Shown: one piece after another, positions 54,001-63,302 of the stretch
Layout: each line of letters begins with the position of its first letter
Position numbering within the stretch: the stretch's first letter is position 1
NCBI GenBank assembly: GCA_965230565.1
Contig: CBDDLH010000016.1
Span: forward strand, 186,001 to 250,000
DNA from: BCD1 sp965230565
Lineage (GTDB): Bacteria; Bacteroidota; Bacteroidia; Chitinophagales; Saprospiraceae
DNA: 64,000 bases
Direction: 5' to 3'
Made by a program: the position numbers and the translations under genes
Notes under the pieces: generated by a model
What the model saw: the letters and a program-made list of their open reading frames with translations, nothing else
What the model was told of the DNA's origin: nothing
Database searches by the model: none

Positions 54001-55057
54001 TTCGTATTTCATAACTGTTTATGATGCTTTCGGATGTGAGGGACAGGTCAATGTACAAATTACGGAACCTCCGCAATTAGCGGCTCAGGTGATTGATATA
54101 GAAGACGTAGACTGTAGCAACATGGGCGGAAGTATTGCTTTAAGTGCTTCAGGTGGAACCGGACCCTATGATTTTCTTTGGGAGGATGGGGCAAATACTA
54201 CCGGTCAGTCGGGGCTCAATCCCGGAGATTATTTCGTTACGGTTTTGGATGATAACGGGTGTGAAACCTTTTTACAAGCTACCGTTCAGGATTTGATTGA
54301 TTATCCAATTGCCACTGCACAGGCAAATCCGATAAATTGTTATGATGATCAGGCCCTGATCTCTGGTCAGGGATCAACTACAGAAAACGTCTATTACAAT
54401 TGGTTTGCACCAAACGGGGCTTCACTTTCGCAAAATGGTCTTGATATCAATGTTGGTGAACCAGGCATTTATACACTTGTTGTTACCAACTTTGTAAATC
54501 AATGCGCCACAGAATATCAGGTAGAAGTTGTTACCGACCTTGAGCCTCCCGTGGTTGATGCCGGAGCAGACGATGCACTTGATTGCATCAATACAGATCT
54601 ATGGTTAAATGGAACAACCACAACCCCGAATCCTCAATATCTTTTCCAGTGGTTTACTCCTGATGGGAATATTATGCAAGGGGATGAATCTCCAAATATT
54701 CAAGTGGATGCTCCGGGACTTTATGTTTTAAGTGTTTTAAATACAGAAAACGGTTGTGTCGGAGAAGACGAGGTTTTGGTCGAAGAAAATGTGGACCTTC
54801 CGGAGGTTATCCTTCAAACTCCTGCTCCAATTACCTGTGCTGATACAGAAATAACCCTCTCAGGCTTTGGAAGTACCTATGGCCCGGGAATTGAGTATGA
54901 ATGGTCAACAACCAATGGAAATATCCTGGGTAATGTTACGGGAGAAGAGGTTCTGGTGGATGTCTCAGGTAATTATGAATTGCTTGTCACCAATACAAAC
55001 AACGGGTGTATGAACTCCATGGAGGTATTTGTTCCCATTGATACCATTGCCCTGTAG
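51095..55057 (+). CDS. Giant surface protein, N-terminal part (frameshifted): choice-of-anchor L, Calx-beta-like, tandem repeats
   Basis: The first 1320 codons of a gene that should run on to 58812. A signal peptide (MKRLLLALLFTAFYFVSFGQ) is followed by about 120 residues of unknown type, then a choice-of-anchor L domain (about 145-385, with DGVIISTGA, FEYAFASDEYCEFAG, and FGFFISGPGI), a Calx-beta-like domain (about 395-490), an Ig-like domain, and four tandem repeats of 86 residues (52823-53854). Two SprB-like repeats (about 920-1070, SCNGGNDGMIQLTPQGG) precede the first three of fifteen Cys-paired Ig-like repeats. The frame ends at 55057 only because a single base is missing near 55050-55052; the next frame continues the third-to-fourth repeat junction exactly. 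Confidence 0.88.
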   Translation: MKRLLLALLFTAFYFVSFGQKVKSFDLTSDQHQRIEVELSGIDNSIQVCNFLPGQDYTILLSEALESDCQVSFSNSNSTERFKKSLSFSATDPCRFIDFHFDCVNPENKRFFLSISKRSGKPAGGSEDAEKVVQSSIVTSQNSDANSLIQDVFIGGDCFEVSGVNYSGTSGQLGSFSNGQSSINIEDGVIISTGAIGNAVGPNISPSITTGYFDSGADSDLDAISGGGTLYDIAKIEFDFTPTEDQITFEYAFASDEYCEFAGTQYNDVFGFFISGPGINGPYSNNSENIAIIPGTGDNVAINSINHYTNVAYYLDNAITESCGSGFPVAPNDIEFDGFTTVLTAIANVIPCETYHIKLIIADRGDDIYDSAVFLKANSFGGDPEANVTSEISGNAASDIAGYEGCSDALITFSRVDSDISEDLEIFYTISNNSTATPGVDYEALPGSVVIPAGQLSVTISVEIYLDLIAEGMESIFIELQQACSCEASLVEVQIFDAPPIEVTLPDLEVCAGQPTTITPMVTGGIPPLSYEWNDGSTGESIEVNIDQPTTYSVNISDDCNSAEASTFVVVPIEESAVLSGDGQLCGGNETVNFSVDFSGSGPWNITIDHNGNPTTVNNITSNPYIFTASQPGTYELISAESASGCPVEVSGQAVISEATNSATLSGDGELCGGATEVTMSINLTGGGPWNITYAVNGNPVTLNNVTDNPFFFDVTEAGTYELLSVESADGCPVEVSGQGSVTQVVNTATLSGQGEICGGSNSVTMTVNLPGAGPWNIFYSVNGTQESILNVTTNPYTFEGTVAGTYQLNTVESADGCPVDVSGQGTITEVVNTATISGDGEVCGGTSSVEMSVNLPGPGPWHVTYAINGQPTTISNVSSNPFVFEGTEPGNYQLISVESADGCPIDVSGQGTIAETQVSVSPTADEVSCNGGNDGMIQLTPQGGTAPYTYNWGAGSSTDPVISDLPAGSYFITVYDAFGCEGQVNVQITEPPQLAAQVIDIEDVDCSNMGGSIALSASGGTGPYDFLWEDGANTTGQSGLNPGDYFVTVLDDNGCETFLQATVQDLIDYPIATAQANPINCYDDQALISGQGSTTENVYYNWFAPNGASLSQNGLDINVGEPGIYTLVVTNFVNQCATEYQVEVVTDLEPPVVDAGADDALDCINTDLWLNGTTTTPNPQYLFQWFTPDGNIMQGDESPNIQVDAPGLYVLSVLNTENGCVGEDEVLVEENVDLPEVILQTPAPITCADTEITLSGFGSTYGPGIEYEWSTTNGNILGNVTGEEVLVDVSGNYELLVTNTNNGCMNSMEVFVPIDTIAL
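52823..53854 (+). repeat. Four tandem 258-bp coding repeats
   Basis: Units begin at 52823, 53081, 53339 and 53597, each exactly 258 bases (86 codons). Every unit opens with a phrase like ATLSGDGELCGG, continues with GPWNITYAVNG and ends with SADGCPVEVSGQG. The exact unit length shows duplication of whole modules; the DNA has since drifted. Confidence 0.92.
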
Positions 55058-58000
55058 CAGATGCTGGTGATGATTTTGAACTCGACTGTTATGGCAATTC
55101 ACTGTTTTTGAATGGCAGTAATTCCAGTTCCGGAAGTAATTATAGTTATGTATGGACAACAAACGACGGGACGATAATTTCCGGCAATGATGGGGTTACT
55201 CCTGAGACGGATGCAGCCGGAGTATATACACTTTTGGTTACGAATATGGATAATGGTTGTTTTGATTCGGACCAGGCTCAGGTGTTCAATAGTATGGGAG
55301 CCTTAACGTTATCTGCCAATGTGGGCGATGTTTTAAATTGTTATAACTCAAGTATCGAAATAGAGGGTTATGTGGAAGAACCTGGTGCGGAATACGCAGT
55401 TTTATGGACCAGTGCGGATGGCAACCCAATTGTCAATCCGGGTAATCTTCAAATAACTGTTGATAATCCGGGAATTTATCAAATGGAAGTAACCAATACC
55501 GAAAATGGTTGTGTTTCCAATTACGGGGTGGAAGTATTCCAGGATATCGCCCAGCCGGTAGCCATTGCCGGGCAGGATCAAATTATCAATTGTTTTGATA
55601 ATATGACAACCCTGGATGCGAATGGTTCGGATTTTGGGGACGAGTTTTCTGTAACCTGGTTATTGCCCGACGGATCATCAGCGCTTGATGTCCTTACCCT
55701 GGAAACCGGACTTGCCGGGACTTTCACCTTGGAAGTGATTAATTCAAACAATGGATGTATCTCCAATGATCAGGTTGAGGTTATTCCTGATTTTGATATT
55801 CCTTTAGCTAATGCCGGTCAGGATCTGGAATTGAATTGTTTACATACTTCGATTGGATTGAGCGGAAATGCTGCTGCAGGAGGTGATGAAATGTCCTTTG
55901 AGTGGTTTGACCTCCAGAATAATGTTCTTTTGACTGATTCAACCTTGGAGCCGGTTGTTGACGAACCGGGATGGTACGCCTTTAGTGTGGCCAATCTGGA
56001 AAATGGTTGCGTTAATGCAGATACGGTTTATGTAGGACAGAATATTGAGCCTCCGGTGGCTATGGCAGCTGTTGATGGGGAAATCAATTGTTCGAATGAT
56101 GAAGTTAACCTTTTAAGTTCTGCCTCTTCACAGGGAGATGAGTATGCCTACGAATGGGGACTGTCTGAATTTGGAGTTGTGATTTCCAATGAGGCCACTT
56201 ATCCGGTTGACTTTGCAGGTACTTATCAATTGGTTGTCACCAACACTCATAATCATTGTGTGGATACGGCTACTGTCCTTGTTAGCGAAAATTTTGAAAT
56301 GCCGGTAGCTGCGATTGCAGACCCGGATGATATTACCTGCCAACAGTTGATTGTCAACCTCGATGCATCTGCTTCAAGTGCTGGAAATGAATTCCAGTAT
56401 ATCTGGACTTTGCCGGACGGAAGTACTATAAACCAGGCGACACCAGAGTTTAATGCCTCCAGTGTTGGAAGTTATATGCTTCAGGTTTTAAATACTACCA
56501 ATGGTTGCACAGATGAAGCAAGCGTTGATGTAATTAGCCTGGATGAATTACCCACAGCTGAAGCAGGGCCAAGTCAGTTGATCAATTGTTATGAAGCTCA
56601 GGTAACATTAAATCCATTGGGTTCTTCTGTCGCCGGAAATTATAGCTACACCTGGCAGGAGCAAAATGGTGAAACCCTAAGTCAGGCTGGCTCTCTGGAA
56701 TCCATTCAGGTATCCGAACCGGGGATTTATGAATTTATTGTAACCGACCTCGATAATGGCTGTGCCTCGGCGGATGCGGTTATTGTAAATATTGATGTTG
56801 AAGAACCTGTTGCCGAAGCAGGTGCATCGGGAACATTGACTTGTTCAGCAACTACGCTGAATCTGGATGCTTCTCAAAGCAGCCAGGGAAATATGGCTTT
56901 TGCATGGAGCACTTCCAACGGTACTATCCTTTTGGGAGCCAATGACGTCAATCCTGTTGTTGGGTCACCGGGACAATATAATTTGATGGTTACCAATCTG
57001 GATAATGGATGCCTGTCTAATGATTTTGTTCAGGTCGATATTGATACGTTGCATCCGGATATTGACGTATTGCCAATCGGTATGCTCACTTGTGAGGTAA
57101 CCAGCGTAGATATTCAAAGTACTACAGGAGGAGCATATAACCTTTCCTGGCTGGACGAAAATGGCGGTGAAATTGGAACTGGGGATGTGCTTTCAGTTGA
57201 AACACCCGGGTTTTACACCTTAATCGCTGAAGATACCAATAATGGTTGTGAAAGTATATTGACCTCTCAGGTCTGGCAAAATATTACTCCTCCCGAGGCA
57301 GATGCGGGTGTCAACGCCACCTTGACATGTGAAACAACAAGCTTACAATTGAATGGTGCAGGAAGCAGTGGAAACAGTGATTACCAGTGGAGTACGAATG
57401 ATGGTAATATTGTGTCAGGTAGCACAGGATTAACTCCGGTCATCAATCAGCCGGGAACCTATACCATTTTGGTAACCGACGATTTTAATGGTTGTCAATC
57501 TACCGCACAGGTTAGCATAGAAGAGGACACGGAAATTCCGGTCGCCATAGCTGCAAATGACGGAATGCTCACTTGTACCAATCTGGAGGTGATGCTTTCA
57601 GGAACCACTAATGTTGGTAATAACTTTGATTATGAATGGCAATATGCCAATGGACAACCATTTGCAACAGGAAATCTAAACACGGTTGTTACTTCTCCGG
57701 GGACTTATCAGTTTTATGTCTATAATCCGGATAACGGATGTGAGAACAGTACGACAGTATCCGTTGAACAGGATATTGAAACGCCGGTGGCTGAAGCAGG
57801 AGAGTCGGAAGACCTTACTTGCATAATTACCAATCTGACGCTTGACGGAAGTGTGATTTCAACCGGTGGAAATAACTTTATCTATGAATGGACAGGACCC
57901 ACTAATGGAATTATTGCTAATCCTAATTCATTGAATCCGATCATTCAGCAACCGGGAACCTATATCTTACAGGTAACAAATGTTGATAATGGCTGTACGG

Positions 58001-58812
58001 ATATGGATATGGTAGATATTGACTTGATCGCTCCAACAGGTATTGAAGTAGATCTTCAGCAACCTCTTTGTCATGGAGAGCCGGCCTTTCTGGATGTTCA
58101 AACCATAGACGGAGGAGCAGAACCGTATGTGTATTCTATCAATGGTGGCAATTCTTATACCCAAACTCAGAATTTTACCTTGCTTTCTCCCGGGTGGCAC
58201 CTATTGGTAGTTCAGGATGCGAATGGTTGTGAATTTACCGAAGGAATTTTTGTGGAAGATATTCCTGAGTTTGAAATCGAAATAGATCAGACGGCTATCA
58301 TAAAACTTGGAGAAGAATATCAGATAAATGCTACGGTCAATGTTCCGGAAAGCGAGCTTTCTTCCATCACCTGGACTCCTTCGGATAGCCTTAGTTGTTC
58401 AGATTGTCTGAATCCGGTGGCTGCTCCCCATCGCACCACTAACTATCTACTTGAAGTCATAACCGAAAACGGTTGTATGGATGAAGCGTGGTTCAGGCTG
58501 ATTGTTGATGAGCGTCCGGCGATATATATACCGAATGTTTTCTCTCCTAATGGTGATGGCAACAATGAAATATTCCACATTTTTGCAAGGGAGAATACGG
58601 TTAAAATCGTCAATTCGTTACAGATTTTCACCCGTTGGGGAGAAATGGTGTTTGAAGTATATGATTTTCCACCCAATGATCCACAGTTTGGATGGGATGG
58701 TTATCATCGGGGAGTTCCAGTAAATTCAGGAGTTTTCGTATATTGGACTGAAGTAGAATTGATAAATGGTCAAAAAGTCATTCTTAAAGGTGATGTGACG
58801 ATTATTTATTGA
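55054..58812 (+). CDS. Giant surface protein, C-terminal part: twelve Ig-like repeats and T9SS type B signal
   Basis: The continuation of the gene that starts at 51095, in another frame after a one-base loss. The open frame is read from 55054 (VADAGDDFELDC); the first ATG in it is at 55108 but is not a real start. Twelve Ig-like repeats of about 85-95 residues follow, each opening with a phrase like PVAIAGQDQIINC and closing with a variant of NxxNGC, so each has a Cys pair. A SprB-like segment (HGEPAFLDVQTIDGG) leads to a T9SS type B sorting domain (IYIPNVFSPNGDGNNEIF onward). No PorP/SprF gene is adjacent here, unlike the cohesin-repeat protein. The whole protein would be about 2570 residues. 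Confidence 0.88.
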   Translation, partial: VADAGDDFELDCYGNSLFLNGSNSSSGSNYSYVWTTNDGTIISGNDGVTPETDAAGVYTLLVTNMDNGCFDSDQAQVFNSMGALTLSANVGDVLNCYNSSIEIEGYVEEPGAEYAVLWTSADGNPIVNPGNLQITVDNPGIYQMEVTNTENGCVSNYGVEVFQDIAQPVAIAGQDQIINCFDNMTTLDANGSDFGDEFSVTWLLPDGSSALDVLTLETGLAGTFTLEVINSNNGCISNDQVEVIPDFDIPLANAGQDLELNCLHTSIGLSGNAAAGGDEMSFEWFDLQNNVLLTDSTLEPVVDEPGWYAFSVANLENGCVNADTVYVGQNIEPPVAMAAVDGEINCSNDEVNLLSSASSQGDEYAYEWGLSEFGVVISNEATYPVDFAGTYQLVVTNTHNHCVDTATVLVSENFEMPVAAIADPDDITCQQLIVNLDASASSAGNEFQYIWTLPDGSTINQATPEFNASSVGSYMLQVLNTTNGCTDEASVDVISLDELPTAEAGPSQLINCYEAQVTLNPLGSSVAGNYSYTWQEQNGETLSQAGSLESIQVSEPGIYEFIVTDLDNGCASADAVIVNIDVEEPVAEAGASGTLTCSATTLNLDASQSSQGNMAFAWSTSNGTILLGANDVNPVVGSPGQYNLMVTNLDNGCLSNDFVQVDIDTLHPDIDVLPIGMLTCEVTSVDIQSTTGGAYNLSWLDENGGEIGTGDVLSVETPGFYTLIAEDTNNGCESILTSQVWQNITPPEADAGVNATLTCETTSLQLNGAGSSGNSDYQWSTNDGNIVSGSTGLTPVINQPGTYTILVTDDFNGCQSTAQVSIEEDTEIPVAIAANDGMLTCTNLEVMLSGTTNVGNNFDYEWQYANGQPFATGNLNTVVTSPGTYQFYVYNPDNGCENSTTVSVEQDIETPVAEAGESEDLTCIITNLTLDGSVISTGGNNFIYEWTGPTNGIIANPNSLNPIIQQPGTYILQVTNVDNGCTDMDMVDIDLIAPTGIEVDLQQPLCHGEPAFLDVQTIDGGAEPYVYSINGGNSYTQTQNFTLLSPGWHLLVVQDANGCEFTEGIFVEDIPEFEIEIDQTAIIKLGEEYQINATVNVPESELSSITWTPSDSLSCSDCLNPVAAPHRTTNYLLEVITENGCMDEAWFRLIVDERPAIYIPNVFSPNGDGNNEIFHIFARENTVKIVNSLQIFTRWGEMVFEVYDFPPNDPQFGWDGYHRGVPVNSGVFVYWTEVELINGQKVILKGDVTIIY

Positions 58813-58842
58813 TTTCAGTTGTAATTTATTAAAACCGGAATT

Positions 58843-59259
58843 ATGTCTCAAAAGGTTGAAGTTCAGGAAGCCATTTCCAGTTTCATGAATAGTTTCGACT
58901 TGAAGGACTGGACACGCATGAAGGAAGTTCTGGCGGATCGTATTTTGGTTGATTACAGTGACCTTAGAAATGAGGATGTTCAAGAAATTTCAGCTGATGA
59001 GTACGTTGGCAGGAGGGTAAACCTTCATGAAAAACTGCAATTACATCATTTAATCACCAATTTTGAAGTAGACGTCGGAGGTCGTTCAGCTTCTGTACTG
59101 GCCAGTTGTCTGATTTTTCGTAAAGCTGGAAGACAGTATTTTAACACCCATGCGCTTTATGAGTTTGGGTTGATCCTTAATGATGCTGAAAAATGGAAAA
59201 TCAACAGGATAAAACAAGCCGTGCTGTGGAATGACGGAGACCTGCAAGTTGAATGGTAG
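58843..59259 (+). CDS. NTF2-like (SnoaL-type) protein
   Basis: A 138-residue small cytoplasmic protein with the cone-shaped NTF2/SnoaL fold: an N-terminal helix pair (VQEAISSFMNSFDLKDW, MKEVLADRILVDYSDL), then a curved sheet (HHLITNFEVDVGGRSASVLA, YEFGLILNDAEKWKINRIKQ). Such domains can be isomerases, cyclases or simple ligand binders. No catalytic signature is evident and the neighbours give no clue. It starts 30 bases after the giant gene and is convergent with the ABC-F gene. Confidence 0.7.
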   Translation: MSQKVEVQEAISSFMNSFDLKDWTRMKEVLADRILVDYSDLRNEDVQEISADEYVGRRVNLHEKLQLHHLITNFEVDVGGRSASVLASCLIFRKAGRQYFNTHALYEFGLILNDAEKWKINRIKQAVLWNDGDLQVEW

Positions 59260-59276
59260 GGTAGTGGCAGGTTTTT

Positions 59277-61202
59277 TTATTCCCCTGCTTCATCCAGAGC
59301 TATGGAAGCTTCTTCCCACGTTTCCATGACTTCTTCCAGTTCCGCTTTCTTCTGCTGGTAATCCTTTAGTTTTTCTTCTGAATCAGGTTTTGTGTAAAAC
59401 CCGGGATCTTCCATGGCCTTTTCATAATTGCCAATTTCTTCCTCCAGCCGCTCAATTTTTTTCTCGGCATTGGAGATGGCCCTCATGAGCTTTTTTCGCT
59501 CCTCGTATGAAATTTGTTTGGTGGCCTTCTCGGGATTGGTTTCATCACCTGTCTTGGAAATCTTATCAGACTTCTCAACCTCCCGCATATTGTCCATAGA
59601 CCGCTTTTCGAGAAAATAGTTTACATCTCCAAGATGAGTAAACAGCTTATGATCTCTGAATTCCACTGTTTTGTCAGTTAATCCGCTCAGGAATTCCCGG
59701 TCGTGAGAAACAACAATGAGCGTTCCGTCGAAGTCAAGCAATGCTTTTTTGAGAATATCCTTTGAAATGATATCCAGGTGGTTGGTAGGCTCATCCAGTA
59801 CCAGCAGATTGAATGGCTTTAGCAGCAGGCATGCCAGCGCCAGCCTTGCTCTTTCTCCTCCTGATAAAACACTGACTTTCTTGTCCACATCTTCTCCGCT
59901 GAACATGAAAGCTCCAAGGATATTTCTGAGCTTGGTCCTCATTTCTGCGGGTGAATGTTGCTCCATTGTTTCCAAAACAGTAGACTTCTGATGTAATGTA
60001 TCCGATTGATCCTGAGCATAATAACCGACCTGGACATTGTGGCCTGGTTTTATCTCCCCGGAGCTGGCAGGAATTTCATTGATCAGAATTTTTGCCAGGG
60101 TTGTTTTACCTTGTCCGTTTTGTCCCACAAAAGCAACCCGTTCTCCTCTCAATATCTGAAAATCAACTTCATTCAGTACTTCAAGGTCGCCATAATGCTT
60201 GGTCACTTGTTTTCCATGGAGCACTACTTCACCGGAACGAGGAGCAGACGGGAATGTCAAATTCATTCCCGCAGTGTCAAAAATGTCTACTTCTATGCGC
60301 TCAATTTTATCCAGTTGCTTTTGCATGGATTGGGCCATTTTGGTTTTGTTGGCTTTAGCCATGAACCGGGTGATGGTTCTTTCCTTTTGAGCAATGACCC
60401 GCTGTTGATTGGTGTAAGCCGCTTTTTGTTTTTCCTGCCTTTCTTGTCTGAGTTTAACGTAGTTAGAATAGGAGGCTTTGTAATCGTAAGCCTGTCCCAA
60501 TTCAATTTCAATGGTTCTGCGGGTAATATTATCCAGAAACTGCTTGTCGTGAGAAATGATAATAACTGCCCCAGGGTAATTAACGAGAAACTGCTCAAGC
60601 CAGATGATTGATTCAATATCCAGGTGGTTAGTAGGCTCATCAAGCAAAAGAAAATCCGGACGTTTGAGCAGCATTTTGGCTAATTCTATCCGCATTTGCC
60701 AACCGCCGCTAAATTCGTCCGTCAACCGGTTAAAATCCTTTTGTTGAAATCCGAGACCTTGCAAGATCTTTTCGGTGTCTGCCTCCATGGAATCGCCACC
60801 CATGTGATGGAACCGGTCATTTAAATTAGCAAATTTATCAAGCAAGTCATGATAGGCCTTGCTTTCATAGTCCGTCCTGCTGGCTATTTCTCCATTTATC
60901 TGATTGATTTGAGCCTGAAGCTTTTTTACCTCTGCAAATGCTGTGAGGGTTTCTTCCATCACTGATTTTCCCTTAGGAAGATACATTTCCTGGTGCAGGA
61001 ATCCCAGTGAACCTTTTCCACCAATAGCCACCTTACCGGAATCTGGAGTTTTTTCACCAGCTATCACCTTTAACAGTGTTGATTTCCCTGCCCCGTTTCT
61101 TCCCGTCAAACCAATCTTGTCCCCGGGCATTATGCTCAGGCTAATATTATCCAGTAAAACTCTGTCTCCGTATTTGATGAAGATGTCGGAAAGAGAAATC
61201 AT
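59277..61202 (-). CDS. ABC-F family ATPase
   Basis: A 641-residue cytoplasmic protein with two ABC ATPase domains in one chain and no membrane helices. Domain 1 (about 1-240) has Walker A GRNGAGKST, signature FSGGWQMR and Walker B LLLDEPTNHLD. A linker rich in charged helices (about 245-305) precedes domain 2 (about 315-530) with GQNGQGKTT, LSGGERARL and LVLDEPTNHLD. A C-terminal coiled coil (about 555-635) completes the Uup/YdiF-like layout. ABC-F proteins act on the ribosome E site to rescue stalled or drug-blocked translation. Housekeeping rather than resistance is the safer reading. Confidence 0.93.
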   Translation of the reverse strand: MISLSDIFIKYGDRVLLDNISLSIMPGDKIGLTGRNGAGKSTLLKVIAGEKTPDSGKVAIGGKGSLGFLHQEMYLPKGKSVMEETLTAFAEVKKLQAQINQINGEIASRTDYESKAYHDLLDKFANLNDRFHHMGGDSMEADTEKILQGLGFQQKDFNRLTDEFSGGWQMRIELAKMLLKRPDFLLLDEPTNHLDIESIIWLEQFLVNYPGAVIIISHDKQFLDNITRRTIEIELGQAYDYKASYSNYVKLRQERQEKQKAAYTNQQRVIAQKERTITRFMAKANKTKMAQSMQKQLDKIERIEVDIFDTAGMNLTFPSAPRSGEVVLHGKQVTKHYGDLEVLNEVDFQILRGERVAFVGQNGQGKTTLAKILINEIPASSGEIKPGHNVQVGYYAQDQSDTLHQKSTVLETMEQHSPAEMRTKLRNILGAFMFSGEDVDKKVSVLSGGERARLALACLLLKPFNLLVLDEPTNHLDIISKDILKKALLDFDGTLIVVSHDREFLSGLTDKTVEFRDHKLFTHLGDVNYFLEKRSMDNMREVEKSDKISKTGDETNPEKATKQISYEERKKLMRAISNAEKKIERLEEEIGNYEKAMEDPGFYTKPDSEEKLKDYQQKKAELEEVMETWEEASIALDEAGE

Positions 61203-61251
61203 AAAAATCCTTTAATTGCAAATTTGTGCGAATATAAGGAACTTGATTGAA

Positions 61252-62301
61252 TTAGGCTTTATTCAATGTGAAACCAAAGGTAGACCCAACCCCTGGGGTA
61301 CTCCTTACGTTAATGCTTTGCTTGTGAGCTTCGATTATGTGTTTTACAATAGCTAATCCCAGACCTGAGCCACCTTGCTTTCTGGAACGACTTTTGTCGA
61401 CACGGTAAAAACGATCGAACAGGAACGGAATATGTTTGGCCGGAATTCCAATCCCTTTATCAGATATTTCAATCAACAGGCGTTTATCCATGTCGTAAAA
61501 ACTGACAAGTGTCTGTCCGTTTTCGTCCGTATATTTTATGGAATTGCTTATGAGATTGATCAATACCTGGCGGATACTTTCCCTGTCAGCGTAGACCTTA
61601 GTCTGGGGGATACTACCTTCCTTAAAACCAAGTTTGATGTTTTTATTTTGTGCTTTGAACTCAACATCTTCAAATACTTCCTCCGTCAAGATCTTGATAT
61701 CAAAGACCTCCATGTCAAGATTCATGGCTTCAGATTCAAACCTGGAAATGGTACTCAGATCCTCAATAATGGTCTGTAACCTCTCTACATTTTTGACCGC
61801 TTTTTTGAGGTAGGATTTATTGATTTTAGGATCATCAAGTCCTCCTTCCAACAAAGTATGGAGGTATCCCTGTATATTGAAGACGGGGGTTTTCAATTCA
61901 TGGGAAATATCTCCAATATATTTACGTCGGTAATCGGCCCATGATTTGAACTTTTCAATTTCTTTTTGTTGGTTTTGTGCCCAAACTTCCACTTCCTTTT
62001 CGACCTTATCCAGAATATTTTCCTGGATATTGATCTTCATTTTTGGTTCCTCAACAGGTACTTTTTGGCTGTGTATACTTTTGTAGATGAGTTTTATCTT
62101 CCGGTAAATATATTTTTTGAGGAAATAAATGATGGAAAAATAGGCAACAATAAAGGTGAGAATGGGAAGTCCGGTAACCATAAAGGCCGGGTGTGCCCTG
62201 GGTTCAACATAAACTGCAATGAAATAAAATGCAGTGGCAATTATGGTAATAGGAATGGAAGCAAAAAATGCAATTTGCTGCGGATTGGGATTTTTCAGCA
62301 T
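61252..62301 (-). CDS. Sensor histidine kinase (PhoR-like)
   Basis: A 349-residue membrane kinase with two N-terminal membrane helices (about 10-32 and 42-61), a short extracytoplasmic loop, and a cytoplasmic HisKA domain with His134 in DISHELKTPVFNIQG. The HATPase domain has N box NLISNSIKYTDENG, G1 DKGIGIP, F box FDRFYRVDKSRS and G2 GGSGLGLAIVKHI. It lies 2 bases downstream of the response regulator gene. The pair resembles PhoR/PhoB but no phosphate gene lies nearby to confirm that. Confidence 0.93.
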   Translation of the reverse strand: MLKNPNPQQIAFFASIPITIIATAFYFIAVYVEPRAHPAFMVTGLPILTFIVAYFSIIYFLKKYIYRKIKLIYKSIHSQKVPVEEPKMKINIQENILDKVEKEVEVWAQNQQKEIEKFKSWADYRRKYIGDISHELKTPVFNIQGYLHTLLEGGLDDPKINKSYLKKAVKNVERLQTIIEDLSTISRFESEAMNLDMEVFDIKILTEEVFEDVEFKAQNKNIKLGFKEGSIPQTKVYADRESIRQVLINLISNSIKYTDENGQTLVSFYDMDKRLLIEISDKGIGIPAKHIPFLFDRFYRVDKSRSRKQGGSGLGLAIVKHIIEAHKQSINVRSTPGVGSTFGFTLNKA

Positions 62302-62303
62302 AC

Positions 62304-62987
62304 TTAAAAGTCAAATTTATAGCCGATGCCCTTAATCGTTTTGATGAATTTGGAACCAATTTTTTCCCGTAACTTACGGATATGGACATCGATGGTCCTG
62401 TTTCCGACTATAACGCCGGAACCCCATACTTTGTTGAATATTTCATCCCTGGTAAAAACTTTTCCGGGCTTGGACATTAAAAGGGACAAAAGATCAAACT
62501 CTTTTTTAGCCAATTCGATTACCTTATCACCTTTGTAAACACAAATCTTATCTTTGTCAATGATAAGATTTCCTGCTTCGATGATGTTTTTATTGGCATC
62601 AGCCTCATGCTTACTGGATCGCCTAAGAAGCGCTTTTATCCTGCTGACGAACACTCTTGGCTTCAGTGGTTTCGTTATGTAATCATCCCCGCCGACTTCC
62701 AGTGCGGCAATCTGGCTGTAATCTTCTTCCCGGGCAGTCAGAAAAGCAACCAGTGTGTCATCAAAATCGCGGTTTTCTCTCAATAGACGACAGACTTCAA
62801 CCCCATCCATTTTGGGCATCATGATATCCAGGATAATCAGGTCTGGTCTGGTTTCCACAGCTTTTTCAAGCCCTTCTTTACCATCAGCAGCAGAAACAAC
62901 CTCATAACCTTCTTTTTCAAGGTTGTAGGTCAAAAACTCAATAATGTCAGGTTCGTCATCAACAATAAGGATTTTTGTTGGGCGCAT
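62304..62987 (-). CDS. OmpR/PhoB-family response regulator
   Basis: A 227-residue transcription factor. The receiver domain (1-120) has the acidic pocket VDDEP, phospho-acceptor Asp54 in ILDIMMPKMDG, a Thr/Ala in FLTAREE and Lys in ITKPLKP. The C-terminal winged helix (about 133-227) shows ELAKKEFDLLSLLMSKPGKV and VDVHIRKLREKIG-like recognition (NRTIDVHIRKLREKIG). It is encoded first, then the kinase. Confidence 0.95.
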   Translation of the reverse strand: MRPTKILIVDDEPDIIEFLTYNLEKEGYEVVSAADGKEGLEKAVETRPDLIILDIMMPKMDGVEVCRLLRENRDFDDTLVAFLTAREEDYSQIAALEVGGDDYITKPLKPRVFVSRIKALLRRSSKHEADANKNIIEAGNLIIDKDKICVYKGDKVIELAKKEFDLLSLLMSKPGKVFTRDEIFNKVWGSGVIVGNRTIDVHIRKLREKIGSKFIKTIKGIGYKFDF

Positions 62988-63302
62988 CTTAAAAATTGTT
63001 TATTGGCTTTAATTCAACAATGTACAAAGAAAAGAACATTACCTGACAATTAATGAAAGGGGAGTTAAAATTAATATTCAATTAATGTTGGATTAACCAG
63101 TTCTTTAGAAAGCCTTAAAAGTTTGTCCAAATTTATCGATAACGAAAAATCAATGTTTTATTCAGGATTTGTTTTTAAGCCACCGCAATGGAAAACTGGA
63201 AGGGGTGGAAAATTGAAGGAAAGAAGTTCTTGACCACCTTTCCATTCATCCATTTTTCCAAAGAATTAGAATTTCGTTACGAAAGAATTAAAAAACCCAA
63301 TA

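Noticed and set aside
55108..58812. An independent gene starting at the ATG at 55108
   Set aside because: It has no signal peptide and starts in the middle of an Ig-like repeat; it is the continuation of the frameshifted gene from 51095.
59260..59300. GCAGG/CCTGC pair with T7 between the NTF2-like and ABC-F genes
   Set aside because: Only a 5-bp stem, with one arm in coding sequence; too weak to call a terminator.
60006..60611. A 201-codon plus-strand frame
   Set aside because: It is antisense to the well-conserved ABC-F gene and matches no family.
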